DNA from: UBA4459 sp963776205
Lineage (GTDB): Bacteria; Bacteroidota; Bacteroidia; Bacteroidales; F082
Direction: 5' to 3'
Assembly (NCBI GenBank): GCA_963776205.1
Contig: CAVZLR010000004.1
Coordinates: forward strand, 806,001-870,000
DNA length: 64,000 bases
Shown here: positions 39,157 to 49,463 of the stretch, piece by piece
Position numbering within the stretch: the stretch's first letter is position 1
Layout: every line of letters begins with the position of its first letter
Position numbers and translations under genes: made by a program
The notes under the pieces: model-generated
Seen by the model: the letters and a program-made list of their open reading frames with translations, nothing else
What the model was told of the DNA's origin: nothing
The model's database searches: none

Positions 39157-40231
39157 TTAGAGTTTTAAAAGAAAATCTATTGTATCAACTCCATCGGCAT
39201 AATCCCATAATTCGGGCTGCTGGCTTTTTCCAAAATGCACAACATTTAAATGTTTGTGATTATTTGAAACTACACATTGAATCTTTTCAGATTCTCCATC
39301 AATAATTTTATGTAATTCCTTCTTATCATAATAATATTCATAATTCAATACAGATATTGGCGAAGTAATAGCTGTTTCTTCAGTCAAAAGCAAATTCCCA
39401 GTGTCGAAATGTTGCTTTCCGTTTACCAGAAATATGGCTTTATTATATTCATAATTATTAAAATATTTGTGATTTTCCGCCACATCTGTCCTTTTTGCAA
39501 TAGTTTCCAACAATTTTGTAAAATCGTAATTTTCAGGAACATATATTTTAGAAACATTCCTACAACCCAAACCAAAATAATCCAATATATCAGACGCCAG
39601 GAATTCCAGCTCCATTTTTGACTCATCACCGCTAATGCTGGCTACTCCATTCCGGTTTTTACGAATAACATGTGGATATTTAGAAAAATAATAATTCAAA
39701 ATAGCGGGATGTATTGTTGCTCCCCGTGGCAATAACAGCATCAAAGGATGTAAGTCTGCCTGAAGTAAATTGAACCAGGTCTCTAAACGCAGGCTCGATA
39801 CTGAATAACAGTTCTGCTATTGCAGGCATCAATTTGTCGTCATCAGAGGACAATTTAGCCAACAATTTATTACCTGTAATCAGTACTGATAAAAAATCAT
39901 GAAATCCAACAGCAGGAATATTTCCTGCCATCACTACAGCTACTATTTTCGGTTCATGTTCATTAAAAATCGCATGATCGTACATTTTTATCCACTTCGC
40001 CAGATTATCTTCATTCAGACTTTTACCTAGTGAAAATATCATTCTTCTTACGTTTGTTTCATCAAACCAGGCATTGTAATGAGTGAGGTTTATTGCCAGG
40101 TCATCAAGGTACAAGTAACTTTTTTGAAGCTTTTCATCCACATGATTACATGACTTTTTTCCTTTAGCTAGATCAAGCAACAACAGACCAAGTCTGGCAA
40201 ATGACGAAACCCTTTTTTCAATTGAAATCAT
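39157..40231 (-). CDS. Acyl-CoA reductase (LuxC-like), one frameshift
   Basis: About 357 residues. The N-terminus (RVSSFARLGLLLLDLAKG) and AVVMAGNIPAVGFHDFLSVL (nucleotide-binding loop), KLLAKLSSDDDKLMPAI and LGCRNVSKIYVPENYD (with the likely catalytic Cys) are typical of the Bacteroidetes LuxC-like family related to aldehyde dehydrogenases. The break near 39690 lies between TGSNNTSRYFE and YYFSKYPHVIRKNRNGVA. No luxAB is present, so this is not bioluminescence; the physiological acyl substrate is unknown. It is divergent from serC; a ferredoxin gene often found beside this family is not seen. Confidence 0.8.
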
Positions 40232-40247
40232 TCCTAAAATTTAACTG

Positions 40248-40255
40248 CAAAATTA
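40248..40255 (-). promoter_or_regulatory. -7 box of the acyl-CoA reductase gene
   Basis: TAATTTTG on the - strand, 16 nt ahead of the start, in the 112-bp region shared with divergent serC. Confidence 0.65.
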
Positions 40256-40301
40256 GAACAATTCTAAATTCATATAGGACACTTAAAACAGGTTTTAGTC
40301 T

Positions 40302-40309
40302 TATCTTTG
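40302..40309 (+). promoter_or_regulatory. -7 box of serC
   Basis: TATCTTTG, 34 nt upstream of the serC ATG. Confidence 0.65.
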
Positions 40310-40343
40310 CATCTCATTAATTTGAATACTTAATATTACAACC

Positions 40344-41415
40344 ATGAAAAAACATAATTTCTACGCCGGACCGTCCATTCTTCCAGAATATACGATCGAG
40401 CAAACTGCTGCAGCCATTAAAAATTTCGCCAATATGGATTTATCCTTAATGGAGATTTCACACCGAAGTAAAGAGTTTATTGCAGTTATGGATGAGGCTC
40501 AGCAATTATTTAAAGAATTACTTCACATTCCTGAAGGATATTCAGTTATATTCATTGGTGGTGGTGCAAGTACGCAATTCGCTATGATACCATTCAACCT
40601 GTTTAAGAAAAAAGCTGCTTATTTAAATACAGGAGTATGGTCAAAAAAAGCGATCAAGGAAGCTAAATTGTTCGGTGAGGTTGATGTTGTTGCTTCATCT
40701 GAAGATAAATTATTCAATTATATCCCTAAAAACTATACCATTCCCGCAGATGCTGATTACTTCCATATAACAACTAATAATACAATTTACGGCACTGAAA
40801 TTAAAGAAGACATTACATCACCAGTTCCATTGGTGGCTGATATGTCATCAGATATTTTCAGCCGGCCGCTAGATGTTTCAAAATATGCCATTATTTATGG
40901 TGGTGCCCAAAAGAACCTGGCTCCCGCTGGAGTTACTTTTGTGATAGTTAAGAACGAAATACTTGGTAAATCAGGCCGTCAAATACCAACAATGCTGAAT
41001 TATCAAACCCATATTGATAGTGAAAGTATGTTCAATACACCTCCGGTGGTTCCTGTTTTTGCAGCATTACAAACCTTAAATGGCTAAAAAATAATGGTGG
41101 TGTTGAAGCCATGCAAAAAACAAACATTAAGAAAGCTAACCTGCTATATGAAGAAATTGACAGAAACCCTTTATTCAGAGCCACAGTAACTGATCCAGCT
41201 GACAGATCTTTAATGAATATTTGTTTTGTTATGAATGAAGGTTATGATAGCCTTGAGAAACCTTTCTTTGATTTTGCCACTGCAAAAGGCATGATCGGAA
41301 TCAAAGGACATCGATCTGTGGGAGGTTTCAGAGCATCTACTTACAATGCCTTCCAATTGAAAGCGTAGTTGCATTGGTTGATTGCATGCAGGAATTTGAG
41401 AGAAAAAATAATTAG
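40344..41415 (+). CDS. serC: Phosphoserine aminotransferase, two frameshifts
   Basis: About 356 residues. KHNFYAGPSILPEYTIEQTA, SLMEISHRSKEF, FIGGGASTQFAMIPFNL and the PLP-lysine motif YGGAQKNLAPAGVT identify SerC, which converts 3-phosphohydroxypyruvate to phosphoserine. Shifts lie near 41085 (QTLNG to KWLKNNGGVEAM) and near 41355 (RASTYNA to LPIESVVALVDCMQEFE), with the real stop at 41415. Every segment is conserved, so the gene is probably intact in the organism. It forms a serine-biosynthesis operon with serA 44 bp downstream. Confidence 0.93.
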
Positions 41416-41459
41416 TAAAATCTTCGTTAAAAACTATTTAAACTTTAAGAATATCTACA

Positions 41460-42380
41460 ATGACAAAAGTACTTATAGCAACAGAAAAACCATTTGCTCC
41501 TGAAGCAGTAGAAGAAATAAAAGCAGTCCTTGACAAGGCTGGTTTTGCATATACTTTTTTTGAAAAATATAATGGACAGGATGAGTTCATTGGCGCTGTT
41601 AAAGATGCAGACGCATTGATCATCAGAAGCGACAAGGTGACTCCTGAAGTAATTGCGACTGCAGCCAAATTAAAAATTGTGGTAAGAGCAGGTGCCGGTT
41701 ATGATAATGTGGATTTAAATGCAGCAACGGATGCAAATGTAGTAGTGATGAATACACCCGGTCAAAATTCAAATGCGGTTGCGGAATTGGCACTTGGCAT
41801 GATGGTATACCAGGCACGTAATCATTTCAATGGCACTTCAGGAACTGAATTGAAAGGAAAAAAACTGGGTATACATGCCTATGGAAATGTAGGCAGATAT
41901 GTGGCAAACATAGCCAAAGGATTTGGAATGGAAGTTTATGCTTTTGATCCATTTGTAAGGAAAGAAGATATTGAAAAAGATGGTGTTATAGCCATGAAAA
42001 GTGTGGAGGAATTATACAAAATCTGTGATTATATCAGTTTGCATATACCTGCAAATGAAAAAACCAAAGAATCGATAAATTACAAGCTTCTTTCGAAAAT
42101 GAAAAAAGGAGCCACACTTGTAAATACGGCTCGCAAAGAGGTGATCAATGAAGATGACCTTGTTAGAATTTTTAAGAAAATGAGAGTTTTAAATATCTTT
42201 CAGATATAGCTCCATCAAATAAGGATCTGCTGACAGAAAAATTTCGCAGACAGGTGTTTCTTTACACCAAAAAAAATGGGTGCACAAACTGCTGAAGCTA
42301 ACATAAATGCCGGCATAGCTGCTGCCAGACAAATTATTGCATTTATCAATGAAGGAGATACCACTTTTAAAGTTAATTAA
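41460..42380 (+). CDS. serA: D-3-phosphoglycerate dehydrogenase (short form), two frameshifts
   Basis: About 306 residues, a short type without an ACT regulatory domain. D-isomer 2-hydroxyacid dehydrogenase motifs: VRAGAGYDNVDLNAATD, GKKLGIHAYGNVGRYVANIA (NAD-binding), DYISLHIPANEKT, GATLVNTARKEVINEDDL. After 42175 the other frame gives ESFKYLSDIAPSNKDLLTEK, and after about 42270 MGAQTAEANINAGIAAARQI to a stop at 42380. It makes 3-phosphohydroxypyruvate for SerC. The usual catalytic His region falls at the second break. Confidence 0.9.
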
Positions 42381-42469
42381 TATATTAGCCTTATCATTAA
42401 ATCCCAGTTAACTTATTACCAATCTTATTTAAACTAAATTACTTTTTACATTAAAATTTTGTGAAGATC

Positions 42470-42926
42470 ATGAATAACGAAAGCGAAAAGAAAGAACAGA
42501 CGGGGACATTTTTTAGATTTGAAGACTTACGAATCTACCATAAATCTCTAACTTACATCAACTGGCTGCAGGAAGCGACAACACTATTTCCTGACAATAG
42601 CAATTCAAATTTAGCTGCAAGATTTAATACATCGGCCAGAAATATTGCATTGAATATTGCAGAAGGCTCTTCAAGGAATAAAAGCCAATTTGTATACTTA
42701 TCTGAAAATGGCAAAAAGTGCCATACGTGAGTGTATGGTATACACAACTATTTCTCACAATGCAGGCTTACTAACTGATGCTTACGAAGAAGAGTCAAGA
42801 GGTATATTGATGGAAATGACCAAGATGATTGGTGCATTGATTTCATCATTACAAAGATCGAATGGTTACCATAACAATGGAAACTCGCATCAGGATGATG
42901 ACTACCTCAAGCTGATGAAAATATAG
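42470..42926 (+). CDS. Four-helix-bundle protein (S23/IVS family), one frameshift
   Basis: About 151 residues from ATG 42470. FRFEDLRIYHKSLTYINWLQ and ARFNTSARNIALNIAEGSSR are characteristic of the 23S-rRNA-intervening-sequence-type four-helix-bundle family. The break near 42705 lies between SQFVYLSE and LKMAKSAIRECM. The acidic/Asn-rich tail (NGYHNNGNSHQDDD) is longer than usual. The function is unknown. It sits between serA and the DUF1015 gene on the same strand. Confidence 0.75.
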
Positions 42927-42964
42927 GAAATCGTTACGATGACGATATTTAATTAAAAGATAAT

Positions 42965-44212
42965 ATGGCAACATTAAAAGCATTTAAAGGTCTACGGCCT
43001 CCGAATGAAATTGTAAAAGACTTAGCTTCCCGGCCATATGATGTATTAAATTCTGAAGAAGCTCGCGAAGAAGCTGCCGGTAATGAATATTCGCTGCTAC
43101 ACATCATCAAACCTGAAATCGATCTAGCAGAAGGGGTTGATCTTTACAGCCAGGAAGTTTATAACAAAGCTAAATCAAATTTTGAAAAATTTAAAAAATC
43201 AGGATGGCTGGTTGCTGATGATGAAGAATACCTATACATCTATGCACAAACCATGTTTGGCAAAACACAATACGGAATTGTCGGTTGTGCCAGTGTTGAC
43301 GATTATATGAACAATGTGATCAAAAAGCACGAACTCACAAGACCCGATAAAGAAGAGGACCGGATGAAACATGTACGCATTACCAATGCAAATATGGAAC
43401 CGGTATTTTTTAGTTATCCGGCTGTTAAGGAGATTGATGATATCGTGGCGATTATGTAAAAGCAAATAAAGCCGATTATGATTTCACTGCTGATGATGGT
43501 GTTGGTCATCATTTTTGGGTATTGCGCGACAAAACGAAAATTCGGACGCATCATTGAATTGTTTGAAAAACTCCCTGCAACTTATGTGGCTGACGGGCAT
43601 CACCGGACTGCTGCTGCTGCATTGGTTGGCAATGAAAAAGCCAGCAACAATCCAAACCATAAAGGTGATGAAGAATACAATTATTTTCTGGCCGTTCATT
43701 TTCCTGACAACCAGCTAACTATTATCGATTATAACCGTGTAGTTAAAGACTTGAATAATTATTCGGCTGGTGAATTTATCGAAAAGCTGAAAAAAGGATT
43801 TGAAGTAGTTAAAAAAGGAGCTGAAATTTATAAACCTGATGCTTTGCATAATTTTTCAATGTACCTCGAAGGCAAATGGTATTCTTTAACAGCAAAAAAT
43901 GACACTTATAACGATAATGATCCGATAGGTGTGCTGGATGTAACCATCCTTACTAACCAGGTACTGGCTCCTTTATTGGATATCCAGGATTTAAGACGTT
44001 CAAAACGTATTGATTTCGTTGGAGGTATCCGTGGATTGGGTGAGTTAAAGAAACGTGTAGATAGCGGTGAAATGAAAGTGGCATTTGCTCTTTATCCTGT
44101 TAGCATGCAGCAACTGATTGACATTGCAGATAATGATATGATCATGCCTCCGAAAACCACCTGGTTTGAACCCAAATTGAGATCCGGTCTGGTGGTGCAT
44201 GAATTGGATTAA
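42965..44212 (+). CDS. DUF1015 protein, two frameshifts
   Basis: About 415 residues. FKGLRPPNEIVKDLASRPYD, NEYSLLHIIKPEIDL and HELTRPDKEEDRMKH are DUF1015 signatures, followed by YVKANKADYDFTADDGVGHH in a second frame (shift near 43450) and LPATYVADGHHRTAAAALVG in a third (shift near 43545). The family is commonly linked to serC/serA in Bacteroidota, as here, and has a ParB-like DGHHR motif, but no confirmed role. Probably an intact gene in the organism. Confidence 0.85.
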
Positions 44213-44230
44213 ATAAAATATGATAATAAT

Positions 44231-44407
44231 ATGGAAGCTAAAGATAAAGTACTTGAAACACTAAAGAAATCTGATCAACCTTTAAAAGGTGGTGAAATTG
44301 CTGAAAAAAGCGGACTTGATAAGAAGGAAGTTGATAAAGCCATCAAAACACTCAAAACCGATGGTTTGATCGACTCACCTAAACGATGTTTTTACGCGGC
44401 TAAATAA
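44231..44407 (+). CDS. 58-residue winged-helix protein
   Basis: MEAKDKVLETLKKSDQPLKG followed by GEIAEKSGLDKKEVDKAIKT and LKTDGLIDSPKRCFYAAK. The helix-turn-helix with a two-strand wing resembles a minimal MarR/ArsR-like DNA-binding domain, without effector domain. It is 18 bp after the DUF1015 gene and ends before a good terminator, so it closes the serC-serA-DUF1015 operon. Targets are unknown. Confidence 0.75.
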   Translation: MEAKDKVLETLKKSDQPLKGGEIAEKSGLDKKEVDKAIKTLKTDGLIDSPKRCFYAAK

Positions 44408-44427
44408 GCATTCAAACAAATAATTTA

Positions 44428-44459
44428 AAAGCGAATACTGGGAAGTGTTCGCTTTTTTT
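44428..44459 (+). terminator. Terminator of the serC-serA-DUF1015 operon
   Basis: AAAGCGAATACT (44428-44439) pairs with AGTGTTCGCTTT (44444-44455), one G-U pair, followed by a T-run. Confidence 0.85.
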
Positions 44460-44512
44460 ATGAGCGTATTAATAATTAGTACTTTTATTGATATTAATTT
44501 TAATACAAATTC

Positions 44513-44899
44513 ATGGAAATCAAAAAAGTTTCATCAGGAGTAAAATGGGAAGAAATAGTTGGTTATTCCCGGGCAGTTAAAATGGGTAATATTATTGAAG
44601 TTGCCGGGACAATCGCTTATGATCAGGATGGAAAACTAGTGGGTTTAAATGATCCTTATGAGCAAACCAGATTTATCATCCAAAAAGCAGAAAAAGCGCT
44701 AAAACAATTGGGTTGCACATTGGAAAATGTCATCAGAACGCGAATGTATGTTACTGATATATCTCAATGGGAAGAAATCGGAAGAGCGCATGGAGAATTC
44801 TTCAAGGATATCAAGCCGGCATCTACCATGGTAGAAGTTTCAAAACTTGTAACTGCTGACACTTTGGTTGAAATGGAATTTTCAGCCATTTGTGAATAA
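44513..44899 (+). CDS. RidA-family enamine/imine deaminase
   Basis: 128 residues, usual length. VKWEEIVGYSRAVKMGNIIE, VAGTIAYDQDG, and the family's Arg-containing NVIRTRMYVTDISQWEEIG and PASTMVEVSKL are present. RidA-type proteins hydrolyse reactive 2-aminoacrylate-like intermediates from PLP enzymes. Subfamily assignment is not certain. The frame is intact. Confidence 0.88.
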   Translation: MEIKKVSSGVKWEEIVGYSRAVKMGNIIEVAGTIAYDQDGKLVGLNDPYEQTRFIIQKAEKALKQLGCTLENVIRTRMYVTDISQWEEIGRAHGEFFKDIKPASTMVEVSKLVTADTLVEMEFSAICE

Positions 44900-44915
44900 A
44901 AAGACAAATTCAGAC

Positions 44916-45916
44916 ATGAAAAAAACTTATAATATTAGCAATTCATTTTAATTTGCTTTTGGCAAATAAAATCCCAGGACACATTCTCTATTTGTGCCAT
45001 CGATACCATTACTGGAGAGGTGGGAAGTGCAGGCGCATCATGTGTATACATATAATCAGGGTATCAGAATTTTAAGTGATGTTCATCCGGGTATCGGTGT
45101 AATCCATACCCAGGCTCAATATCTGCAGGCAAACCAGATATATGCACGAAATCTAATGAACCAGGGTCTTTCCCCTCAACAAATTATAGATTCACTTGTT
45201 GAGAACGATGCTAAAAATAACCCTACCATCAGGCAATACGGTATCGTTGATTTCAGGGATGGGAACTCCCCGTTCAGCTGCTTATACAGGCCAAAATTGT
45301 GTTAATTACAAGAATCACATTACAGGAAGAAATTATTCCATACAGGGCAATATATTATTGGGACAACAAATTCTTGATTCAATGGAAGCCCGTTTCTTAA
45401 GGGCCGAAGGTGAATTGGCTTGTCGACTTATGGAAGCCTTGCAAGGGGCTAAAGTAGTTGGCGCCGACACGCGTTGCTATTGCTAATGGCATTTCATCCA
45501 TTGGTGCATTTTTAAGAGTAGCCCAGCCAGACGACCCGGTAAATAATTTGTATTTGGATCTTAATATTCCGATTGCCAATGATGGTGTTGACCCTATTGA
45601 TTCACTCCAGGTTTTGATTGATAACTGGGCTGGATGTATAAACACTTTAATAACGGATAAAGAACAGGATATATCGGTCAAAGTTTTTCCGAATCCTGCA
45701 ACCCAGCAAGTTGCTTTTTCTATAAGTAGCAATGCAGGTATTCAATCTATTCAAATAAAAATTCATGACGTAAGTGGTAGATTGTTAGCAGAACTGCATG
45801 GACAAACTGATTCAAGCATTGAATGGGACGTAAGTAGCTTGCCAACTGGCATTTATATTTATAACATCATTCGTAATAATCAATACAGTTATACAGGAAA
45901 AATATCTGTCAATTAA
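44916..45916 (+). CDS. DUF1028 protein with T9SS sorting domain, four or more frameshifts
   Basis: About 330 residues from ATG 44916. Signal region (KLIILAIHFNLLLA in a second frame), then SQDTFSICAIDTITGEVGSA, NQGIRILSDVHPGIGVIHTQ, AQYLQANQIYARNLMNQGLS, AAYTGQNCVNYKNHITGRNY, GNILLGQQILDSMEARFLRA and NLYLDLNIPIANDGVDPID, all in DUF1028 order. The end is a type A T9SS C-terminal domain (VKVFPNPATQQVAFSI, SLPTGIYIYNI), so the product should be secreted and surface-attached. Shifts lie near 44925, 44975, 45030, 45270 and 45468. An Ntn-hydrolase-like function has been suggested for the family; the substrate is unknown. Confidence 0.7.
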
Positions 45917-45986
45917 TTTATTTTGCCAGCTGATTTGACTTCTTCTTGTTTCCTGCGTAACAGTATTAAAAGCTAACTGGCTTCTT

Positions 45987-46550
45987 ATGCGATCTGAACC
46001 AGGTGATATAATTAAACAAGTTAAGAAAGGTGATCATGCTGCGTTTAAGATCCTTGTAGAAAGGTATCAACTGTATGCGTACAAATTAGCCTTCAGAATA
46101 TTATATGATGACGAGGAGGCTAAAGATGTTGTACAAGACAGCTTCCTTAAAATTTGGAAAAACATCCATTCATTTAACAGCAAGCAGAAATTCACCACCT
46201 GGATGTATAAGATTGTTACGAATACTGCGATAGACAGATATAGAGCTATTAAAAAAACTTCGAAAGTGAATAATACTTCGGTAAATGAAGTTATGAGCAA
46301 CCTTCAGGGGAAAAATACTTTACTTGATTTCGAGAATAAGCAATTAGGTGAATTGATTAAAACTATGGCTGACAAACTTCCTGAAAAACAAAGATTGGTA
46401 TTTGTATTGAGGGACTTGCAGGGAATGGATTCGCAAGAAGTACAGGAAATCCTTGATATATCTGCTATTACAGTAAAAAGCAATTTGTATCATGCCCGTA
46501 AAATTATTAAACAAAAGTTAGTTGCAATTATGGAATATGAAAGGAGATAA
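45987..46550 (+). CDS. ECF-type RNA polymerase sigma factor
   Basis: 187 residues. Region 2: AFKILVERYQLYAYKLAFRI, EEAKDVVQDSFLKIWKNIHS, FTTWMYKIVTNTAIDRYRA. Region 4: LPEKQRLVFVLRDLQGMDSQ, EILDISAITVKSNLYHARKI. No region 3, so an ECF sigma factor. The partner anti-sigma gene begins 2 bp after the stop. It presumably controls an envelope response, perhaps including the membrane proteins downstream. Confidence 0.92.
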   Translation: MRSEPGDIIKQVKKGDHAAFKILVERYQLYAYKLAFRILYDDEEAKDVVQDSFLKIWKNIHSFNSKQKFTTWMYKIVTNTAIDRYRAIKKTSKVNNTSVNEVMSNLQGKNTLLDFENKQLGELIKTMADKLPEKQRLVFVLRDLQGMDSQEVQEILDISAITVKSNLYHARKIIKQKLVAIMEYERR

Positions 46551-46552
46551 TT

Positions 46553-47137
46553 ATGGATTGTAAGAAACTTCAGCAAAGGATTGACGAATTGATTTCTTCC
46601 GAAGAAATACAATTGAATACCCAGGAGCAATTGCATTTAGATGATTGCCAAGTTTGTCAGCACTACTTTGCAGATGCTGAAAAAGCAAATCAAATAATAA
46701 ACAAAATTCAGCAATGGGAACCTGTTTTGGACAAGCCTGAAGAGCTTACGGATTCCATTATGAGTTCAATTCCTAAATTATCTCAGAAACCTGCTACCAG
46801 AAGTATCAATTTCAGAACTGCTACACGTATTTTAGCAGCCGCCGTTATTGCCCTGTTTTTCACACTTGGAATTGAGCAATACATGGTTTTAAATAAGCTC
46901 CAACTACTTGAAGTTAAAATGGGCAAAGTGCAACACGATCTTCCTACAGAATATTTAATTAATAGAGCCAGCTTGATTGATATCGAACAACTACTTAAAG
47001 TGAGTGATAATGGTTACACACTTGAAAATATTCTTACATGGTATCAGCTTGAGCAATTTAAAAACACAGATTTTACTTTCAACGACTTAAAACGTTACAA
47101 TAATAAAGCCGGCACGTTAAATTCATTTTTTAAGTAA
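46553..47137 (+). CDS. Anti-sigma factor (zinc-finger type, one membrane segment)
   Basis: 194 residues. The N-terminus has an anti-sigma zinc-finger-like pattern (HLDDCQVCQHYF, H-x3-C-x2-C), followed after about 50 residues by a membrane helix (TRILAAAVIALFFTLGIEQY) and a periplasmic tail of about 85 residues. It starts 2 bp after the sigma gene, which supports translational coupling and a sigma/anti-sigma pair. Confidence 0.82.
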   Translation: MDCKKLQQRIDELISSEEIQLNTQEQLHLDDCQVCQHYFADAEKANQIINKIQQWEPVLDKPEELTDSIMSSIPKLSQKPATRSINFRTATRILAAAVIALFFTLGIEQYMVLNKLQLLEVKMGKVQHDLPTEYLINRASLIDIEQLLKVSDNGYTLENILTWYQLEQFKNTDFTFNDLKRYNNKAGTLNSFFK

Positions 47138-47160
47138 AACATCCAGATAAAGATAAAGTC

Positions 47161-48174
47161 ATGAAAAAAACATATTCCATATTACTACTTAGCATTTTAA
47201 TCCTATTCAGTGCTTGTCGAGAAATTACAGTGACAACAAAAATTAATCCTGATGGTTCATTTACCCGGGTTATAAAAATAACAGGAGATTCAGCTGATGT
47301 ATTCAGGAAGGATCTCCCCTACCCGATTGATGATAGCTGGTTAATGGAAGTTAAACACGATTCTGCCGATACAAGCGTGTATGTCACTTACACAAAAACC
47401 TATTCAAATAGCGACTTGCTAAATTCCGAGATGCAAAATGATACTAGTTGGATGAGCCAGTTAGACCGTAGGGTAGACATAAAAAAAAGGTTTGGTTTTT
47501 TCTATTCTTATATCACTTTTTACGAAACCTATAAAGCCATCAAACCTTTTGAAAAACTAAATTACCCAAACAAGCTAACACCGGAAGAAATACAATACTT
47601 GTCAGGAAGTAAAAGACCAATTACTAGAAGCGATTCAATAAAGAGTAAACAAGCAAGTGACATGTTCGATGAATTATTAATTGAGGCCTTGGCAAACGAA
47701 ATAATCAGCACTTTGGAAAATGGGATTAAAAAATTAAATGACCCCCAACTTAATCCTGAAAGTGTGGAAATTTACAGAGATAGTATTGAATACAAATTAA
47801 ATGAGTATCATGAAGACATGAATGTGTATATCGAATTTTATAAGGAGTGGACAGGCAACGAATCGGTAATTAAGTTAAAGACGCTAGATCCGCCATTATT
47901 CAAAGAACTCGATAGAAATGTATCTATTCTGCTGAATGCCATCTTTATGGATAGTTATTCACAAACCGTGGAGATGCCGGGGCTCATAACTGAAACAAAT
48001 GCCAAATCTGCAACAGGAAACAAAGTAAGCTGGAATGTAAACGGCGATAAGTTTTTATTTGAAGATTATAAAATGCATGTTGAATCGAGGGTAGTGAATT
48101 ACTGGATGTTCATATTAACAGGATTATTGGCGCTTGTATTGATTGTATTCTTGTTGATAAAAGCATTCAAATAG
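47161..48174 (+). CDS. Lipoprotein with C-terminal membrane helix
   Basis: 337 residues of unknown family. Lipobox LFSAC after a short signal; ITVTTKINPDGSFTRVIKI suggests a beta-rich start; the middle is charged and helical; the C-terminus is one membrane helix (YWMFILTGLLALVLIVFLLI) with a basic tail. A lipid anchor plus a C-terminal transmembrane helix is unusual and suggests an inner-membrane protein with a periplasmic domain. It follows the anti-sigma gene by 23 bp and is likely part of the same operon. Confidence 0.6.
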   Translation: MKKTYSILLLSILILFSACREITVTTKINPDGSFTRVIKITGDSADVFRKDLPYPIDDSWLMEVKHDSADTSVYVTYTKTYSNSDLLNSEMQNDTSWMSQLDRRVDIKKRFGFFYSYITFYETYKAIKPFEKLNYPNKLTPEEIQYLSGSKRPITRSDSIKSKQASDMFDELLIEALANEIISTLENGIKKLNDPQLNPESVEIYRDSIEYKLNEYHEDMNVYIEFYKEWTGNESVIKLKTLDPPLFKELDRNVSILLNAIFMDSYSQTVEMPGLITETNAKSATGNKVSWNVNGDKFLFEDYKMHVESRVVNYWMFILTGLLALVLIVFLLIKAFK

Positions 48175-48217
48175 CTAATATAGGTAAACCCTTAGCACGC
48201 ATTTAAAGAATACAACA

Positions 48218-48319
48218 ATGAAAAAAATAACGATTCTGACATTACTGGGACTTGTGATTTTTAAAGGTTCATTTGGACAAAACTGTGAAAAATATTTAAA
48301 TCCAATTGATGAACTATAG
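48218..48319 (+). pseudogene. Truncated exported peptide
   Basis: 33 codons: signal peptide (ITILTLLGLVIFKGSFGQ) plus NCEKYLNPIDEL, then TAG. The next 30 bases continue as LYGSNKQLEM in the same frame, so this is either the start of a gene broken by the TAG or a decayed copy. Confidence 0.35.
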
Positions 48320-48349
48320 TAACTTTATGGCAGTAACAAACAACTCGAA

Positions 48350-48490
48350 ATGAAGTGGTTTAAAAAATTTATTGATGTTTTCATCCAAACCCTGATTGTG
48401 ATTTTGAAGCTTGGGTTGGGAATTGTTGCCCTGCCTGCAGGTTTATTTTCTTCTGCATCATCAAAAAATAAAAAAATGAATAATGGCTGA
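48350..48490 (+). CDS. 46-residue membrane peptide
   Basis: MKWFKKFIDVFIQTLIVILK followed by LGLGIVALPAGLFSSASSKN and a polar tail: one membrane helix with an amphipathic basic start. It overlaps nothing and begins with ATG. No family is recognised. It could also be a continuation of the broken 48218 frame. Short, so only moderate support. Confidence 0.35.
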   Translation: MKWFKKFIDVFIQTLIVILKLGLGIVALPAGLFSSASSKNKKMNNG

Positions 48491-48597
48491 ATGATTCATC
48501 CAGTCAATTTTGATGAATTGAAAAGCAGCCTAAACATTGACATCCAACCTTATTCTTCGTATCTTACACATCCTGAACTAACTAAAAACTCACTGCT

Positions 48598-48990
48598 ATG
48601 AAAAAAGCAAAAAAATCCCGTTTAGCTGGAATCCCTGCCTGGGCACTGTCCATTTTGACTTTAGTCGCATTAATCATAATTATGTCTATTTTCCATGATC
48701 CTTTCGGACATGGCGATAGTACTTTTGAAATTATAGGATATATTGTCTGGGATGTTTTAATTACCGCTGCCTGTTTTATTATCTGCAGGGCACATCCAAA
48801 AAGCGTTTGGTACACGCCAGTCATTTGCAATGCAGTGGGTATCGCATCTGTAATCGTACCTATTATTTATCCAGAATATTGGCCACCATTATCAGAATGG
48901 ATATTTTGGATTAGTAGTATTGTATTATCAGTAATAGGAGCAATTGTCGGGGCAAAAATAGGACGACGTAAAATTAATCAAGCAAAATAA
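48598..48990 (+). CDS. Small integral membrane protein
   Basis: 130 residues with a basic N-terminus and four hydrophobic segments (WALSILTLVALIIIMSIF, YIVWDVLITAACFIICRA, AVGIASVIVPIIYPEYW, IFWISSIVLSVIGAIVGAKI). No family is recognised. One of several small membrane proteins in a row on the + strand. Confidence 0.55.
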   Translation: MKKAKKSRLAGIPAWALSILTLVALIIIMSIFHDPFGHGDSTFEIIGYIVWDVLITAACFIICRAHPKSVWYTPVICNAVGIASVIVPIIYPEYWPPLSEWIFWISSIVLSVIGAIVGAKIGRRKINQAK

Positions 48991-49064
48991 TTGATATTGA
49001 GCATTGTTATAAAAACCGCAATGAACTATTGTTTAATAATAAGCAACTTAAAAGAACACGGCAT

Positions 49065-49442
49065 ATGAAAACAAAAAAAGTATTAAAATATGTGTCAAGG
49101 ATATGGGGCATTATTGTGACTTCATTATTGGTATTGATATTTGGCGTTTTGATAGGTGAGAAACTTATTGAAGAAGGTTCTACATACCTAATAGAAATCT
49201 TAAAGAATCTTTTTAATTGGTATGATAATCCAACCGGATTCTTCATTACATATCTGATCGGGTATGCAATTATATGGTGGAAACCTCTTTGGGGCTCAAT
49301 CATAATCATTTTTGCGAGTATTTTGTATGTCATTATCGCTGGTTTTGATGGACCGCCAATATTTGCAATTCCTGCATTTTCAGTAGGTCTTTTCTACTTA
49401 ATTTATTTGCTTGTTTTAAAAAACAAAAAAGAGAATGATTAA
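49065..49442 (+). CDS. Small integral membrane protein
   Basis: 125 residues from MKTKKVLKYVSRIWGIIVTS; four hydrophobic segments with a Trp-rich third (IGYAIIWWKPLWGSIIIIFA). The layout resembles DUF7670-type small membrane proteins, but I cannot confirm it. An upstream in-frame ATG at 49029 would add 12 residues and is less likely. Confidence 0.55.
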   Translation: MKTKKVLKYVSRIWGIIVTSLLVLIFGVLIGEKLIEEGSTYLIEILKNLFNWYDNPTGFFITYLIGYAIIWWKPLWGSIIIIFASILYVIIAGFDGPPIFAIPAFSVGLFYLIYLLVLKNKKEND

Positions 49443-49463
49443 CTCTATTTAAGGACTAAAAAA

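Noticed and set aside
39157..40231. Bioluminescence locus (LuxC)
   Set aside because: Only a LuxC-like reductase is present, without luxAB, luxD or luxE; such genes are ordinary in this phylum beside serC.
42470..42926. Intervening sequence of a 23S rRNA
   Set aside because: The four-helix-bundle protein resembles those encoded in rRNA intervening sequences, but no rRNA flanks it; stand-alone copies are common.
44916..45916. Stop-codon reassignment
   Set aside because: Downstream continuation is in other frames rather than in frame across the stops, and intact genes in the window use all three stops normally.
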